From: Porphyromonadaceae bacterium
GTDB lineage: Bacteria; Bacteroidota; Bacteroidia; Bacteroidales; Porphyromonadaceae
DNA: 33,472 nt
Direction of reading: 5' to 3'
NCBI GenBank assembly: GCA_030528445.1
Contig: JAUMYV010000004.1
Span: 1-33,472 of the forward strand
Under the pieces are notes generated by a model. That model was not told the DNA's origin. It ran no database searches and was given only the letters and a program-made list of their open reading frames with translations. Positions 26,220 to 33,472 of the stretch are shown in pieces. Each line of letters opens with the position of its first letter. Within the stretch, counting starts at the first letter, position 1. The position numbers and the translations under genes were made by a program.

Positions 26220-27238
26220 GGTCTGCGCTTAGCATCCCAATGAGGACGTACGTACAACTAATCATACTTACGCTGGGGCTACTTCTGAGCTGGTCTGCTC
26301 ATACTCAGAATGTTTCTATCCAAGCCCAGCTAGATAGAGCCGAAATGAAGACGGGTGAGCAGGCAATCATTGATGTGGTTATCCGCACCGACGACTTGGC
26401 ACGTACACGCTTTTTCGTCGCCGAAAACGACCAAGAGCCTACTCGATTCAGAATACTTGACTTCGGAGCTACTGATACGATTGAGCTAGACGGTAAACTG
26501 CGAGAGATACAGGCCAAGATGCTGATTACCTCTTTCGATTCGACGCTTATCGTCATACCCCCAATTGTCGTGGAGACGCCTGGCGGTCGCGCCCAGACGG
26601 AGCCATTGGCTCTCAACGTCATTCAACCCGAAGTCGACCTAGAGCATCCCGATGAGATCAAGGATATTAAAGCTCCTTGGGCGGTTTCTTGGGGAATAGC
26701 AGACTTCTTGGAACTCGTGGTTAGCCACCCTGCTTTCTGGATTATCCTACTTTTGTTAGTCTTGGCCTACGGCTACTATCGTTACAGGCAGCTCCCTAGA
26801 GATACGACTCAACCAGTTGCGCCCGCTATCCCGATCGTTACGGAGACACCTCTAGAGCGCATTGAGCGCGAGTTGGGAGAGATCGAGGCGAGAGCTTACT
26901 GGCGTTCGGGGCATTATAAGCAGTTCTACAGTGAGGTGATTGAGAGCCTCAAGCACTACATCTATTCCGTCAAGGGCTGGCATGTGCTAGAGATGACGAC
27001 GAGCGAACTCAACGATTATCTCTACCGTCGAGGCGAAGACCGAGAGCTACGCACTCTGCTCGAGGGGCTACAGCGTGATGCCGACCTCTCGAAGTTTGCC
27101 AAAGGTGCTCCGACGGAGAGCGATGCACGTGCTTCTCTCTCGGAGGCTCGTAGTTTCGTAGCGCGCACTCAGTCACTGTGGCTCACCCAGCAGGAAGCGG
27201 TCGAGCCTAGCGTAGCAGAAAGGAGGGAAGAGGCATGA
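26216..27238 (+). CDS. Bat-locus membrane protein of unknown function
   Basis: A 340-residue protein with a signal-like N-terminus (LIILTLGLLLSWSAHTQ), a beta-rich periplasmic part (about 32-140), one transmembrane helix (about 173-188, AFWIILLLLVLAYGYY) and a mainly helical cytoplasmic C-terminus (FYSEVIESLKHYIYSVKGWH). This layout is like a short BatD. Proteins of this kind often lie between the DUF58 gene and batA in Bacteroidota. It could be an adaptor that couples MoxR to the envelope VWA proteins, but that is inference. It overlaps the DUF58 gene and batA by 4 nt each. An internal ATG eight codons in is an alternative start. Confidence 0.75.
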   Translation: MRSALSIPMRTYVQLIILTLGLLLSWSAHTQNVSIQAQLDRAEMKTGEQAIIDVVIRTDDLARTRFFVAENDQEPTRFRILDFGATDTIELDGKLREIQAKMLITSFDSTLIVIPPIVVETPGGRAQTEPLALNVIQPEVDLEHPDEIKDIKAPWAVSWGIADFLELVVSHPAFWIILLLLVLAYGYYRYRQLPRDTTQPVAPAIPIVTETPLERIERELGEIEARAYWRSGHYKQFYSEVIESLKHYIYSVKGWHVLEMTTSELNDYLYRRGEDRELRTLLEGLQRDADLSKFAKGAPTESDARASLSEARSFVARTQSLWLTQQEAVEPSVAERREEA

Positions 27239-28224
27239 CGTTCTTACATCCATATTTCCTATATCTGTTGCTCCTGATACCCGCACTTGTACTATGGTAT
27301 ATCTTACATAGACGCAGGGCACAGGCGACACTCCTGACGCCTTCGCTTAGCTTCATCAAAGGAGTTCCTTCTGGCTGGAGGGTACGGCTGAGGCATTTGC
27401 CCTTCGCCCTACGTATGCTAGCGCTTGCAATGATTATTGTCGCTCTCGCCCGTCCCCAATCGTCGCGTAGCTGGAGCGAAAGCGATGTAGAGGGCATTGA
27501 CGTCATGCTCACGATGGATATCTCCACTAGTATGTTGGCGATGGACTTCGAGCCGAATCGTATTGAAGCAGCCAAACGTGTCGCTGCGGATTTCGTTGCT
27601 AATCGTCCCAATGACAACATTGGTTTGGTTGCCTTCGCAGGGGAGAGCTTCACCGTCTGCCCTCTGACTACTGACCATGGTGCTTTGATTAACCGATTGG
27701 TGCAGATTGCTCCGGGAATGATTGAGGATCAGACGGCTATCGGGCTTGGCCTCGTGACAGCAGTCAATCGTCTCCGAGATAGCCAAGCCGAGAGTAAGGT
27801 GATTATCCTGCTGACCGATGGGGTCAATAATGCTGGTGACATCTCCCCACAGCTAGCTACAGAGCTCGCTGCAAGTCTAGGCATCACTGTACATGCTATC
27901 GGTATGGGGACGGATCGGGGGCAAGCACCTTATCCCATTCCTTCGGCCTTCGGAGGGACAGTCGTACGTCCAATCCCTGTTGACCTAGACGAGGTCGTTC
28001 TTCGTCAGATCGCCGAGAGTACGGGCGGAACCTACTTCCGTGCCACGGATATGAGTAGCTTGGAGACCATATACAAGCAAATTGACCAGATGGAGAAAAC
28101 CAAACTGCGGACTCGCAATTACCAGATGATTGGGGAGGAGTACTTAATCTTTGCCATCATTGCGCTTTTGGCTTTGGCTCTAGACTTCATCTTGCGTAAT
28201 ACTTACCTCAGAACTAATCCGTAA
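27235..28224 (+). CDS. batA: BatA, membrane-anchored VWA protein
   Basis: A 329-residue inner-membrane protein with two N-terminal membrane helices (about 7-24 and 55-72) and a C-terminal helix (about 303-322) around a periplasmic von Willebrand A domain. The MIDAS metal site is intact: DISTSM (Asp95, Ser97, Ser99), the Thr-containing loop in QTAIGLGL, and the LLTDGVNNAG acidic loop. In Bacteroides fragilis the bat (Bacteroides aerotolerance) genes were linked to oxygen survival, though the molecular role is unsettled. The stop overlaps the batB ATG by one base (TAATG). Confidence 0.93.
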   Translation: MTFLHPYFLYLLLLIPALVLWYILHRRRAQATLLTPSLSFIKGVPSGWRVRLRHLPFALRMLALAMIIVALARPQSSRSWSESDVEGIDVMLTMDISTSMLAMDFEPNRIEAAKRVAADFVANRPNDNIGLVAFAGESFTVCPLTTDHGALINRLVQIAPGMIEDQTAIGLGLVTAVNRLRDSQAESKVIILLTDGVNNAGDISPQLATELAASLGITVHAIGMGTDRGQAPYPIPSAFGGTVVRPIPVDLDEVVLRQIAESTGGTYFRATDMSSLETIYKQIDQMEKTKLRTRNYQMIGEEYLIFAIIALLALALDFILRNTYLRTNP

Positions 28225-29255
28225 TGAAGTTTATATTTCATTCACCCCAATACCTCTACCTACTCCTTTTGCTCATCCCGATGCTCGGGCTGAGCTTCTT
28301 CAGTTTCTATGCCAGACGGCGCAGGCTACACCGCTATGCAGGCAATCCTGAGATGCGCGCTGTCTTGATGCCCGAGCGAGTAGGACGCAAGAGGCTGATG
28401 AGAGACCTACTCGTACTGATATCTTTTGCCGCTCTAGTCGTAGTCATTGCACGCCCTCAGATGCCTGGCAATAAACAAGACGGAGAGGACAGACGAGGCA
28501 TAGAGGCGATGATATGTATCGACGTCTCCAACTCCATGCTCTGTCCAGACCTCGCGCCTTCGCGTCTGGACTTTGCCAAGCGCTCGGTACAGCGTTTGCT
28601 CGAACGTATGCAGAGCGACAAAGTCGGCCTTATCGTGTTTGCTGGTAAGGCTTATATGCAGCTTCCTATTACCACGGACCTCAAAACCGCACAGGAGTTT
28701 TTGGCGAACATCACTCCCACTATGCTCTCGGCACAAGGCACGGCTATTGGAGAGGCGATTGGTCTAGCGGTACAGTCCTTCTCCTCTCGCGACGATATTG
28801 GCAAGACAATCATCGTGATGACAGACGGAGAAGACCACGAGGGTGATGCTATCGAGGGCGCAACTGCCGCCGCACAGCAGGGCATCAAGGTGCAGGTTGT
28901 GGGTATCGGTACAGCAGATGGTGGCCCCATACCCGTGGCCGATGGACAGTACCTCAAGGACGAAGAGGGACAGGTCGTTACTACGCACTTCAACCCCGAG
29001 ATGTGCCGCTCTATCGCCGAGGCTGGCCAAGGCTCTTTCGTCACATCTACCAATCAGAATGAATTAGTTGGGGCACTACACCAAGAGCTAGATAAGCTAC
29101 CTAAAGCCAATACAGGTCGACTCGAGGAGTCTGGTTACCTAGAGCTCTACGAGGTGTGGGCTTGGCTAGCATTGATACTCCTCATTGCCGAATGCTTCAT
29201 TGCCGAGAGGAGAAATAGAATCCTAATGAAATACAATCTTTTCTCTCATGAGTAG
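28224..29255 (+). CDS. batB: BatB, membrane-anchored VWA protein
   Basis: A 343-residue paralogue of BatA with the same topology: helices at about 8-28 and 61-77, a VWA domain, and a C-terminal helix (about 307-325). The MIDAS reads CIDVSNSM (Asp100, Ser102, Ser104), with TAIGEAIGLA and VMTDGEDHEGDA as the other metal loops. The complete sites suggest metal-dependent ligand binding, perhaps as a heteromer with BatA. The sequence diverges from BatA enough that this is an old duplication. Its last codons overlap the start of batC by 8 nt. Confidence 0.93.
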   Translation: MKFIFHSPQYLYLLLLLIPMLGLSFFSFYARRRRLHRYAGNPEMRAVLMPERVGRKRLMRDLLVLISFAALVVVIARPQMPGNKQDGEDRRGIEAMICIDVSNSMLCPDLAPSRLDFAKRSVQRLLERMQSDKVGLIVFAGKAYMQLPITTDLKTAQEFLANITPTMLSAQGTAIGEAIGLAVQSFSSRDDIGKTIIVMTDGEDHEGDAIEGATAAAQQGIKVQVVGIGTADGGPIPVADGQYLKDEEGQVVTTHFNPEMCRSIAEAGQGSFVTSTNQNELVGALHQELDKLPKANTGRLEESGYLELYEVWAWLALILLIAECFIAERRNRILMKYNLFSHE

Positions 29256-30033
29256 TAGACAGATCTTATTCATAGCTCTTATGCTCGTGGGTATCGCCTC
29301 TACGGATGCTCAAGTCAGTAAGAGGCAACAGCTCCGCAAGGGGAATAAACTCTACGAGAAGTCGGATTTTGGCGCAGCCGAGGCTAGCTACCGAAGCTTG
29401 TTGCAGCAAGATAGCCTCTCTACCTACGCCAACTTCGCCATAGGGAATACCCTCTATAAGCAGGGTAAGGGGCAGGAGGCTCGTAGTTACTACGAGCAAG
29501 CTGCCAAGCAGGCCGATCTCCCAAAGGACAAGGAGGCTCAGATCTGGCACAACCTAGGTAATATCTCCATGCAAGAGAAGCAATATGCCAAGGCGATAGA
29601 AGCTTATGAGCAGTCTCTTATCTTGAACCCAAGTGATGATGAGACGCGCTACAATCTAGTGCTGGCACAGAAGCTACTGCAGCAGGAGCAGCAGCAAAAT
29701 AAGAATGATCAGCAGCAGAGCCAGGACGATCAGCAAAACAAGCAAGATCAGAACAAGGATCAGCAGCAAAATCAGGAGCAGAATAAGGACAAGCAGAAGC
29801 AAGACCAACAGAAGAATCAGCAGAAGCCTCAAGAACAGAAGCCCGATAAGCAAAATCCCGAGGCCAAGAATCCTGCCGAGCCTCAAGCTGGCGAAGGCAA
29901 GATGAGTAGACAGCAAGCCGAGCAGATTCTAGACGCCTACAAACAGAATGACGATAAGACACGCCAGCGCGTAGAGCAGATGCAGCGCGAGGGTGAAGAA
30001 AAAAGAAATCATAAGGTTAAACGAAAATGGTAA
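29248..30033 (+). CDS. batC: BatC, periplasmic TPR protein with Gln/Asn/Lys/Asp-rich tail
   Basis: A 261-residue exported protein: signal peptide (LFIALMLVGIASTDAQ), then TPR helices from about 25-143 (RKGNKLYEKSDFGAAEASYR; HNLGNISMQEKQYAKAIEAY). A strongly biased tract (about 145-207) follows, made almost only of Q, N, K, D, E and P, and then a charged helical end. TPRs suggest a scaffold for the Bat proteins. The biased tract comes from CAG/CAA/AAG/GAT-rich DNA (about 29683-29870) and is probably a disordered or coiled extension that varies in length between strains. It overlaps batB by 8 nt and batD by 7 nt. Confidence 0.9.
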   Translation: MSSRQILFIALMLVGIASTDAQVSKRQQLRKGNKLYEKSDFGAAEASYRSLLQQDSLSTYANFAIGNTLYKQGKGQEARSYYEQAAKQADLPKDKEAQIWHNLGNISMQEKQYAKAIEAYEQSLILNPSDDETRYNLVLAQKLLQQEQQQNKNDQQQSQDDQQNKQDQNKDQQQNQEQNKDKQKQDQQKNQQKPQEQKPDKQNPEAKNPAEPQAGEGKMSRQQAEQILDAYKQNDDKTRQRVEQMQREGEEKRNHKVKRKW

Positions 30034-31796
30034 CATCGATAAAAACGTCGATTTATACGCTTATCTGCGCTCTGGCTTTTATTGGCACGACGCTACAAGC
30101 GCAGACCATTCAGATCGAGGCTCCACAAGAAGTTGAGCAGGGACGTCCCTTCTCTGTTACCTACGTGGTTAGAGACCTCCAAGAGGATGTATCACCAATC
30201 TCCCCCAAATACGAGGGGCTAGAGCTTCTGTATGGTCCTACGCGCAACGAGAGCTCCAATGTGTCTATTACCAATGGACGCGTCGTCTCCTCTAGCTATG
30301 TGGCCTTTACGTACACGTTCCTAGCCGTCAGTCGTGGGTCATTTACGATCTCTGGCTTCAAGTTAGCGCGTCGCTCAGGAGATCCTCTCACCTCTCGCCC
30401 ACATAAAATATCGGTAATCGCTAGTACTTCTGGAGCAAAGAATATCAGCCGTATGTCTAAGGGTTACCTCTATCGTACGGTCGTACCACGAACCTCTGTC
30501 TATGTCCAGGAGGCTCTTCCTGTGAGTTACAAAGTCTACTCCTCGACCTCCTTTGGGGTTTTGGATGCCAAACCTCCCACCTATGATGGTTTTATTAGCC
30601 AGAGGGTAGAGGATACGGGGCGTACGCCAGTTTTGCGCGAAGATTATCAAGGCGCTAGCTATCAGACCGCAGAGGTTATACGCGAGGTGCTTTTCCCACA
30701 GAGATCTGGTGTACTTACTCTGCCTAGCAGTGAGATTACCCTCCAGATACCTGTAGAGATTGAGGGAGATCCATTTCTTGGATCGATGATGGAGCGTAAG
30801 CTCGTTACCTCCCCCGTGACGATCAACGTAAAGCCTCTCCCTGAGGTAGGTAAGCCTGAGGATTTCTCTGGAGCTGTGGGCAAGTTCACTGTAACCTCCG
30901 AGCTGTCTAACCAGAATCCTCGGACAAACGAGGCTTTTACCCTAAGATGCCGCATTCAGGGGATTGGAAACCTGAAGATTGCCAAGCTGCCCAATCTTGA
31001 GTTCCCTCGCGAACTTGAGGTCTATGATCCAAGCGATGAGACGGAGCAAACTAGCGATGGTGCGGTTGTCCAAGCAACTCGTCTCATCGAGTACAACATT
31101 ATTCCCCGACATACGGGACGTTATACCCTCCCTAAGTTCAGTTTCTCTTATTTCGATCCTAGTAGCAAGAGCTATAGGCGTGTAGAGACCGAGCCTATCA
31201 ACATCCGAGTCTCTCAGGGGAAGCATATCGAAACCAATACGCCTGTGGTGCAGAGCTCCAAGACCGAGGAGAATGCTCCCTATGGTCTGACTAATAAGGT
31301 AGGAGCCTCGTCTCCACAAGGACTTTCCTTTGTTTCTAGCTGGAAGTACCCTGCTAGCTATATTGCCCTAATACTCCTCTTCACCACTGTGCTGATTATG
31401 ATCCGCAAGCGAATAGCTCTGCGTGCGGATGTGGTTGGGTATAGCGCCTCGAGGGCTAATGCTGTGGCGCATAAGCGCCTTCGCCTAGCGAAGCAGTACC
31501 TAGACAAGGGGCTGACGAATCAATTCTATGAGGAGCTACTGCGCGCTCTGTGGGGCTATATGGGCGATAAGCTCCGCTTACCAACCTCCGAACTAAGCCG
31601 TACCAACGTTCGGGAGCATCTAGAGCGTCATAGTGTGGAGCAAGACCTCATTGATGCGTGGTGCGCCACCCTTGACGAGGCAGAGTTTGCACGCTTTGCT
31701 CCCAATGCCTCGAGCGATGCCCCCAAACAGCTCTACCAAAGAGCTGTCGAGACCGTAACTAGCGTCGAGACCTCTAAGAAACTCACAGGTAAGTAG
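30027..31796 (+). CDS. batD: BatD family protein
   Basis: A 589-residue membrane-anchored protein. A signal peptide (LICALAFIGTTLQAQ) precedes a long periplasmic part with Ig-like beta domains. Typical BatD features include the N-terminal IEAPQEVEQGRPFSVTYVV and ENSS-like segments (RNESSNVSI). A transmembrane helix at about 443-458 (ASYIALILLFTTVLIMI) leads to a helical cytoplasmic tail (about 470-589), including LWGYMGDKLRLPTSELSRTNV. This tail resembles the C-terminus of the 340-residue protein upstream of batA. It begins inside the end of batC, and the gap to batE is 31 nt. Confidence 0.93.
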   Translation: MVTSIKTSIYTLICALAFIGTTLQAQTIQIEAPQEVEQGRPFSVTYVVRDLQEDVSPISPKYEGLELLYGPTRNESSNVSITNGRVVSSSYVAFTYTFLAVSRGSFTISGFKLARRSGDPLTSRPHKISVIASTSGAKNISRMSKGYLYRTVVPRTSVYVQEALPVSYKVYSSTSFGVLDAKPPTYDGFISQRVEDTGRTPVLREDYQGASYQTAEVIREVLFPQRSGVLTLPSSEITLQIPVEIEGDPFLGSMMERKLVTSPVTINVKPLPEVGKPEDFSGAVGKFTVTSELSNQNPRTNEAFTLRCRIQGIGNLKIAKLPNLEFPRELEVYDPSDETEQTSDGAVVQATRLIEYNIIPRHTGRYTLPKFSFSYFDPSSKSYRRVETEPINIRVSQGKHIETNTPVVQSSKTEENAPYGLTNKVGASSPQGLSFVSSWKYPASYIALILLFTTVLIMIRKRIALRADVVGYSASRANAVAHKRLRLAKQYLDKGLTNQFYEELLRALWGYMGDKLRLPTSELSRTNVREHLERHSVEQDLIDAWCATLDEAEFARFAPNASSDAPKQLYQRAVETVTSVETSKKLTGK

Positions 31797-31827
31797 CCTC
31801 ATAGAAAGCAAATAAACTCAATCGAAG

Positions 31828-32595
31828 ATGATGAATCGTATCATATACTTCAGTATAGCTCTGCTGACTATGTTTGGAGCAGTAGCCTATGCTCAAGACG
31901 AGCGCTTGTCTCCTGGTGAGACATTCGCTAATGGGGATTATGCCGAAGCAGCACGTTACTACCAGGAGCAGATTAAAGAGAGTAAAACTCCAACCTCCGA
32001 CATGCTCTACAATCTAGGGGTGTACTATACGCAGATGGAGCATATGCCCGATGCAATCCTTGCCTACGAGCGTGCACTCTATCTAGAACCCACCAATAGT
32101 ATGGCTAGACATAACCTTGATTTACTCTACGAGCAAGTCAAGGGAGGTATGGGCAATGGCAGAGGGCTGCTTACACGTTGGGCAGATCGCCTATGCTATT
32201 CGCTCACGATAAACACTTGGGCGCTCGTAGCGTTGGCCTCTTTTGCTCTGATGCTTCTTGCCTTTGGGGCATTCTTGATCTCTAGAGTACTAGGGCGTAA
32301 GAAAGCCTTTTTCTATTCCTCTATACTGCTGGTGGTGCTTTGTCTAGTAGCAAATGCTAGTATTTTGCATCAGTGGTACTACTATAAGCTCAGCGAAACC
32401 CAAGCGATCCTACAGGAGGCGCAGCAGTTGCTCTCTACTGCAGATGGCCATGCCATCGCAACGGCAGAACTCTACGAGGGGACGCCAATCTGGATATTGT
32501 CTTCCGAAGAAACCGCTAGCCAAATTCGTCTCCCAGATGGACGGGTTGGTTGGGTAGCAAACTCGAGCTTTACACGAATTTTACCGATCAAATGA
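31828..32595 (+). CDS. batE: BatE, TPR protein with two membrane helices and an SH3-like end
   Basis: A 255-residue protein: signal peptide (YFSIALLTMFGAVAYAQ), TPR motifs (about 25-105, MLYNLGVYYTQMEHMPDAIL; ALYLEPTNSMARHNLDLLY), two transmembrane helices (about 130-152 and 162-181) and a C-terminal SH3-like beta domain (about 205-251). The last contains LYEGTPIWIL and PDGRVGWVANSSF, like bacterial SH3 domains. The end domain would lie in the periplasm if the signal is cleaved. It closes the bat set; the PAP2 gene starts within its stop codon (ATGA). Confidence 0.9.
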   Translation: MMNRIIYFSIALLTMFGAVAYAQDERLSPGETFANGDYAEAARYYQEQIKESKTPTSDMLYNLGVYYTQMEHMPDAILAYERALYLEPTNSMARHNLDLLYEQVKGGMGNGRGLLTRWADRLCYSLTINTWALVALASFALMLLAFGAFLISRVLGRKKAFFYSSILLVVLCLVANASILHQWYYYKLSETQAILQEAQQLLSTADGHAIATAELYEGTPIWILSSEETASQIRLPDGRVGWVANSSFTRILPIK

Positions 32596-33311
32596 TGACG
32601 TTTCTCAATCTAACACCCCCACTTATCCCTGGGGAAGTCGGCATCCTGAAGGCAATCAACGGATGGCATAGCCCCATAGCCGATGCGTTTATGTATATGA
32701 TCTCCAATACAGGGGCTTGGATACCTGTGGTTGCCGTGCTACTTTATTATCTTTTCTCCCGTAAGCCATGGCAGGAGGCTGTGCTGTTTATCCTCAGCGT
32801 TGGGTTGTGCATCCTCATTTGTGATAGATTGAGTGCTGGTTTTGCCAAGCCGTTCTTTGCTCGGCCACGACCTACACACCTCGAGGGACTTGGCGAATAC
32901 CTCCATATCGTTTTTGGCTACAAAGGGGCGGCTTATGGCTTCTTCTCTGGTCACGCCTCCAACTTCATCGCTGTGGCTATGCTGATGAGTAGAACCATAC
33001 GCGACCGTCTGACTTCTTTTCTCATCTTTGGTATAGTTCTATTGGTCGCTTATAGTCGGATGTATCTAGGGGTGCATTTCCTCTCCGATATTCTGATGGG
33101 CTTCGTTGTTGGTCTTAGCGCTGGCTACTTTGTCTCTCTGCTTCATCAGGTACTACGTCGTCGCTTTTCTCCATCGGGTTATCGCCCATCGAAGGAAGTA
33201 TTTGCCGCGCAGCTCGGCGTGTGGAGGTTAGCTCTCATGCTATTCTTGCCTGTGCTATTAGCTTACTCTTGGCAGGTAGCTCGCATCCTGAAGATGGTTG
33301 GTGCGTATTAG
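32592..33311 (+). CDS. PAP2 family membrane phosphatase
   Basis: A 239-residue integral membrane phosphatase of the type 2 phosphatidic acid phosphatase superfamily. All three signature blocks are present: KPFFARPRP (KX6RP), FSGHASN (SGH) and SRMYLGVHFLSDILMG (SRX5HX3D). About six membrane helices surround them. Likely substrates are lipid phosphates such as undecaprenyl pyrophosphate or lipid A phosphates, but the motifs do not decide. I start at ATG 32592, which overlaps the batE stop; a second ATG follows immediately at 32595, and an upstream in-frame ATG at 32550 lies within batE. It appears to be the last gene of the unit. Confidence 0.93.
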   Translation: MMTFLNLTPPLIPGEVGILKAINGWHSPIADAFMYMISNTGAWIPVVAVLLYYLFSRKPWQEAVLFILSVGLCILICDRLSAGFAKPFFARPRPTHLEGLGEYLHIVFGYKGAAYGFFSGHASNFIAVAMLMSRTIRDRLTSFLIFGIVLLVAYSRMYLGVHFLSDILMGFVVGLSAGYFVSLLHQVLRRRFSPSGYRPSKEVFAAQLGVWRLALMLFLPVLLAYSWQVARILKMVGAY

Positions 33312-33328
33312 CAGATATCCTTGACGCA

Positions 33329-33380
33329 AAATAATTTGGGGCTGGGTAAAATCGAATTTTACCACAGCCCCAAATTATTT
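33329..33380. terminator. Strong bidirectional terminator after the PAP2 gene
   Basis: A 16-bp perfect stem (33329-33344 with 33365-33380, core GGGGCTG/CAGCCCC flanked by A/T-rich ends) has an inner GTAAAAT/ATTTTAC stem. The A/T-rich bases at both ends provide U-rich 3' ends on either strand. It ends the bat unit 17 nt after its last stop and may also serve the gene beyond. Confidence 0.9.
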
Positions 33381-33391
33381 GTGCTAAGATG

Positions 33392-33472
33392 CTAGCCAAA
33401 TGTGGTGGTGCCTTTTACTTTACTGAAACCCCACGATACGCTCGGCATATGTAGTCCAAGACGATTTGTAGG
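33392..33472 (-). CDS. Possible C-terminal end of a minus-strand gene, truncated by window edge
   Basis: From the right edge the minus strand is open for 26 codons to a TAG at 33392-33394, ending in the residues VSWGFSKVKGTTTFG. The position just beyond a bidirectional terminator fits the tail of a convergent gene. The stretch is too short to identify, and an open frame of this length can occur by chance. A second minus-strand frame is open for only about 18 codons. Confidence 0.35.
   Translation of the reverse strand, partial: PTNRLGLHMPSVSWGFSKVKGTTTFG

Noticed and set aside
29674..29916. A minus-strand ORF encoding an almost pure Leu/Ile/Val hydrophobic protein.
   Set aside because: It is the antisense reading of the Gln/Asp/Lys-rich tract of batC; the composition is a by-product of the repeat.
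32550..32591. An upstream ATG giving the PAP2 protein 14 extra residues.
   Set aside because: It lies within the SH3-like end of batE; the ATG at 32592 gives the usual ATGA overlap and a typical N-terminus.

Overview
The window looks like a chromosomal segment of a Bacteroidota bacterium, most likely Porphyromonas or a close relative. Four lines of evidence support this. Gene families typical of the phylum are present: type III glutamine synthetase GlnN, the MoxR-DUF58-BatABCDE locus, DUF4271, DUF3109 and a BT_0820-type HAD protein. Promoter-like sites fit the Bacteroidota consensus (TTG, about 20 bp, TAnnTTTG). Shine-Dalgarno sequences are not obvious. The truncated peptidase at the left edge resembles dipeptidyl-peptidase 5 of Porphyromonas. 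The species cannot be fixed from this sequence alone.

Left half (1-16937). The 3' end of an S9 peptidase gene converges on purL and shares a hairpin terminator with it. All the following genes are on the minus strand. In transcription order (right to left) they are glnN, a MATE transporter, a DUF3109 protein, ddl, an acyltransferase, a HAD hydrolase, a DUF4271 membrane protein, hemD and uvrA. After these come an M23/LysM peptidase gene and purL, each with its own promoter. These are housekeeping functions: nitrogen assimilation, cell-wall precursor synthesis, lipid synthesis, heme synthesis, excision repair and purine synthesis. The main anomaly is ddl (D-Ala-D-Ala ligase), which carries a single in-frame TAA codon with both halves otherwise intact.

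Centre (16938-17991). About 1 kb without a convincing gene separates glnN from the glycogen genes. It holds a good glnN promoter and several hairpin-forming inverted repeats of unknown role.

Right half (17992-33472). A plus-strand glycogen cluster comes first: debranching enzyme, GT4 glycogen-synthase-like glycosyltransferase, and a GH57 protein whose presumed acid/base Asp reads as Asn. It ends at a clear terminator. A new promoter then starts a long unit of about 10.5 kb. Its first gene encodes an unusual protein with tandem HU-like DNA-binding domains, one membrane segment and a LysM domain, and contains a run of ten C that could make it phase-variable. It is followed by moxR, a DUF58 gene, a membrane accessory gene, batA, batB, batC, batD, batE and a PAP2 phosphatase gene. 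From the DUF58 gene to the PAP2 gene most junctions overlap by a few bases. The unit ends at a strong bidirectional terminator, beyond which the last codons of a minus-strand gene may be visible.

I found no insertion sequence, prophage, CRISPR array, tRNA or rRNA. The best candidates for something undescribed are the HU-TM-LysM protein with its homopolymer tract, the interrupted ddl, and the structured noncoding region at 17.1-17.9 kb.
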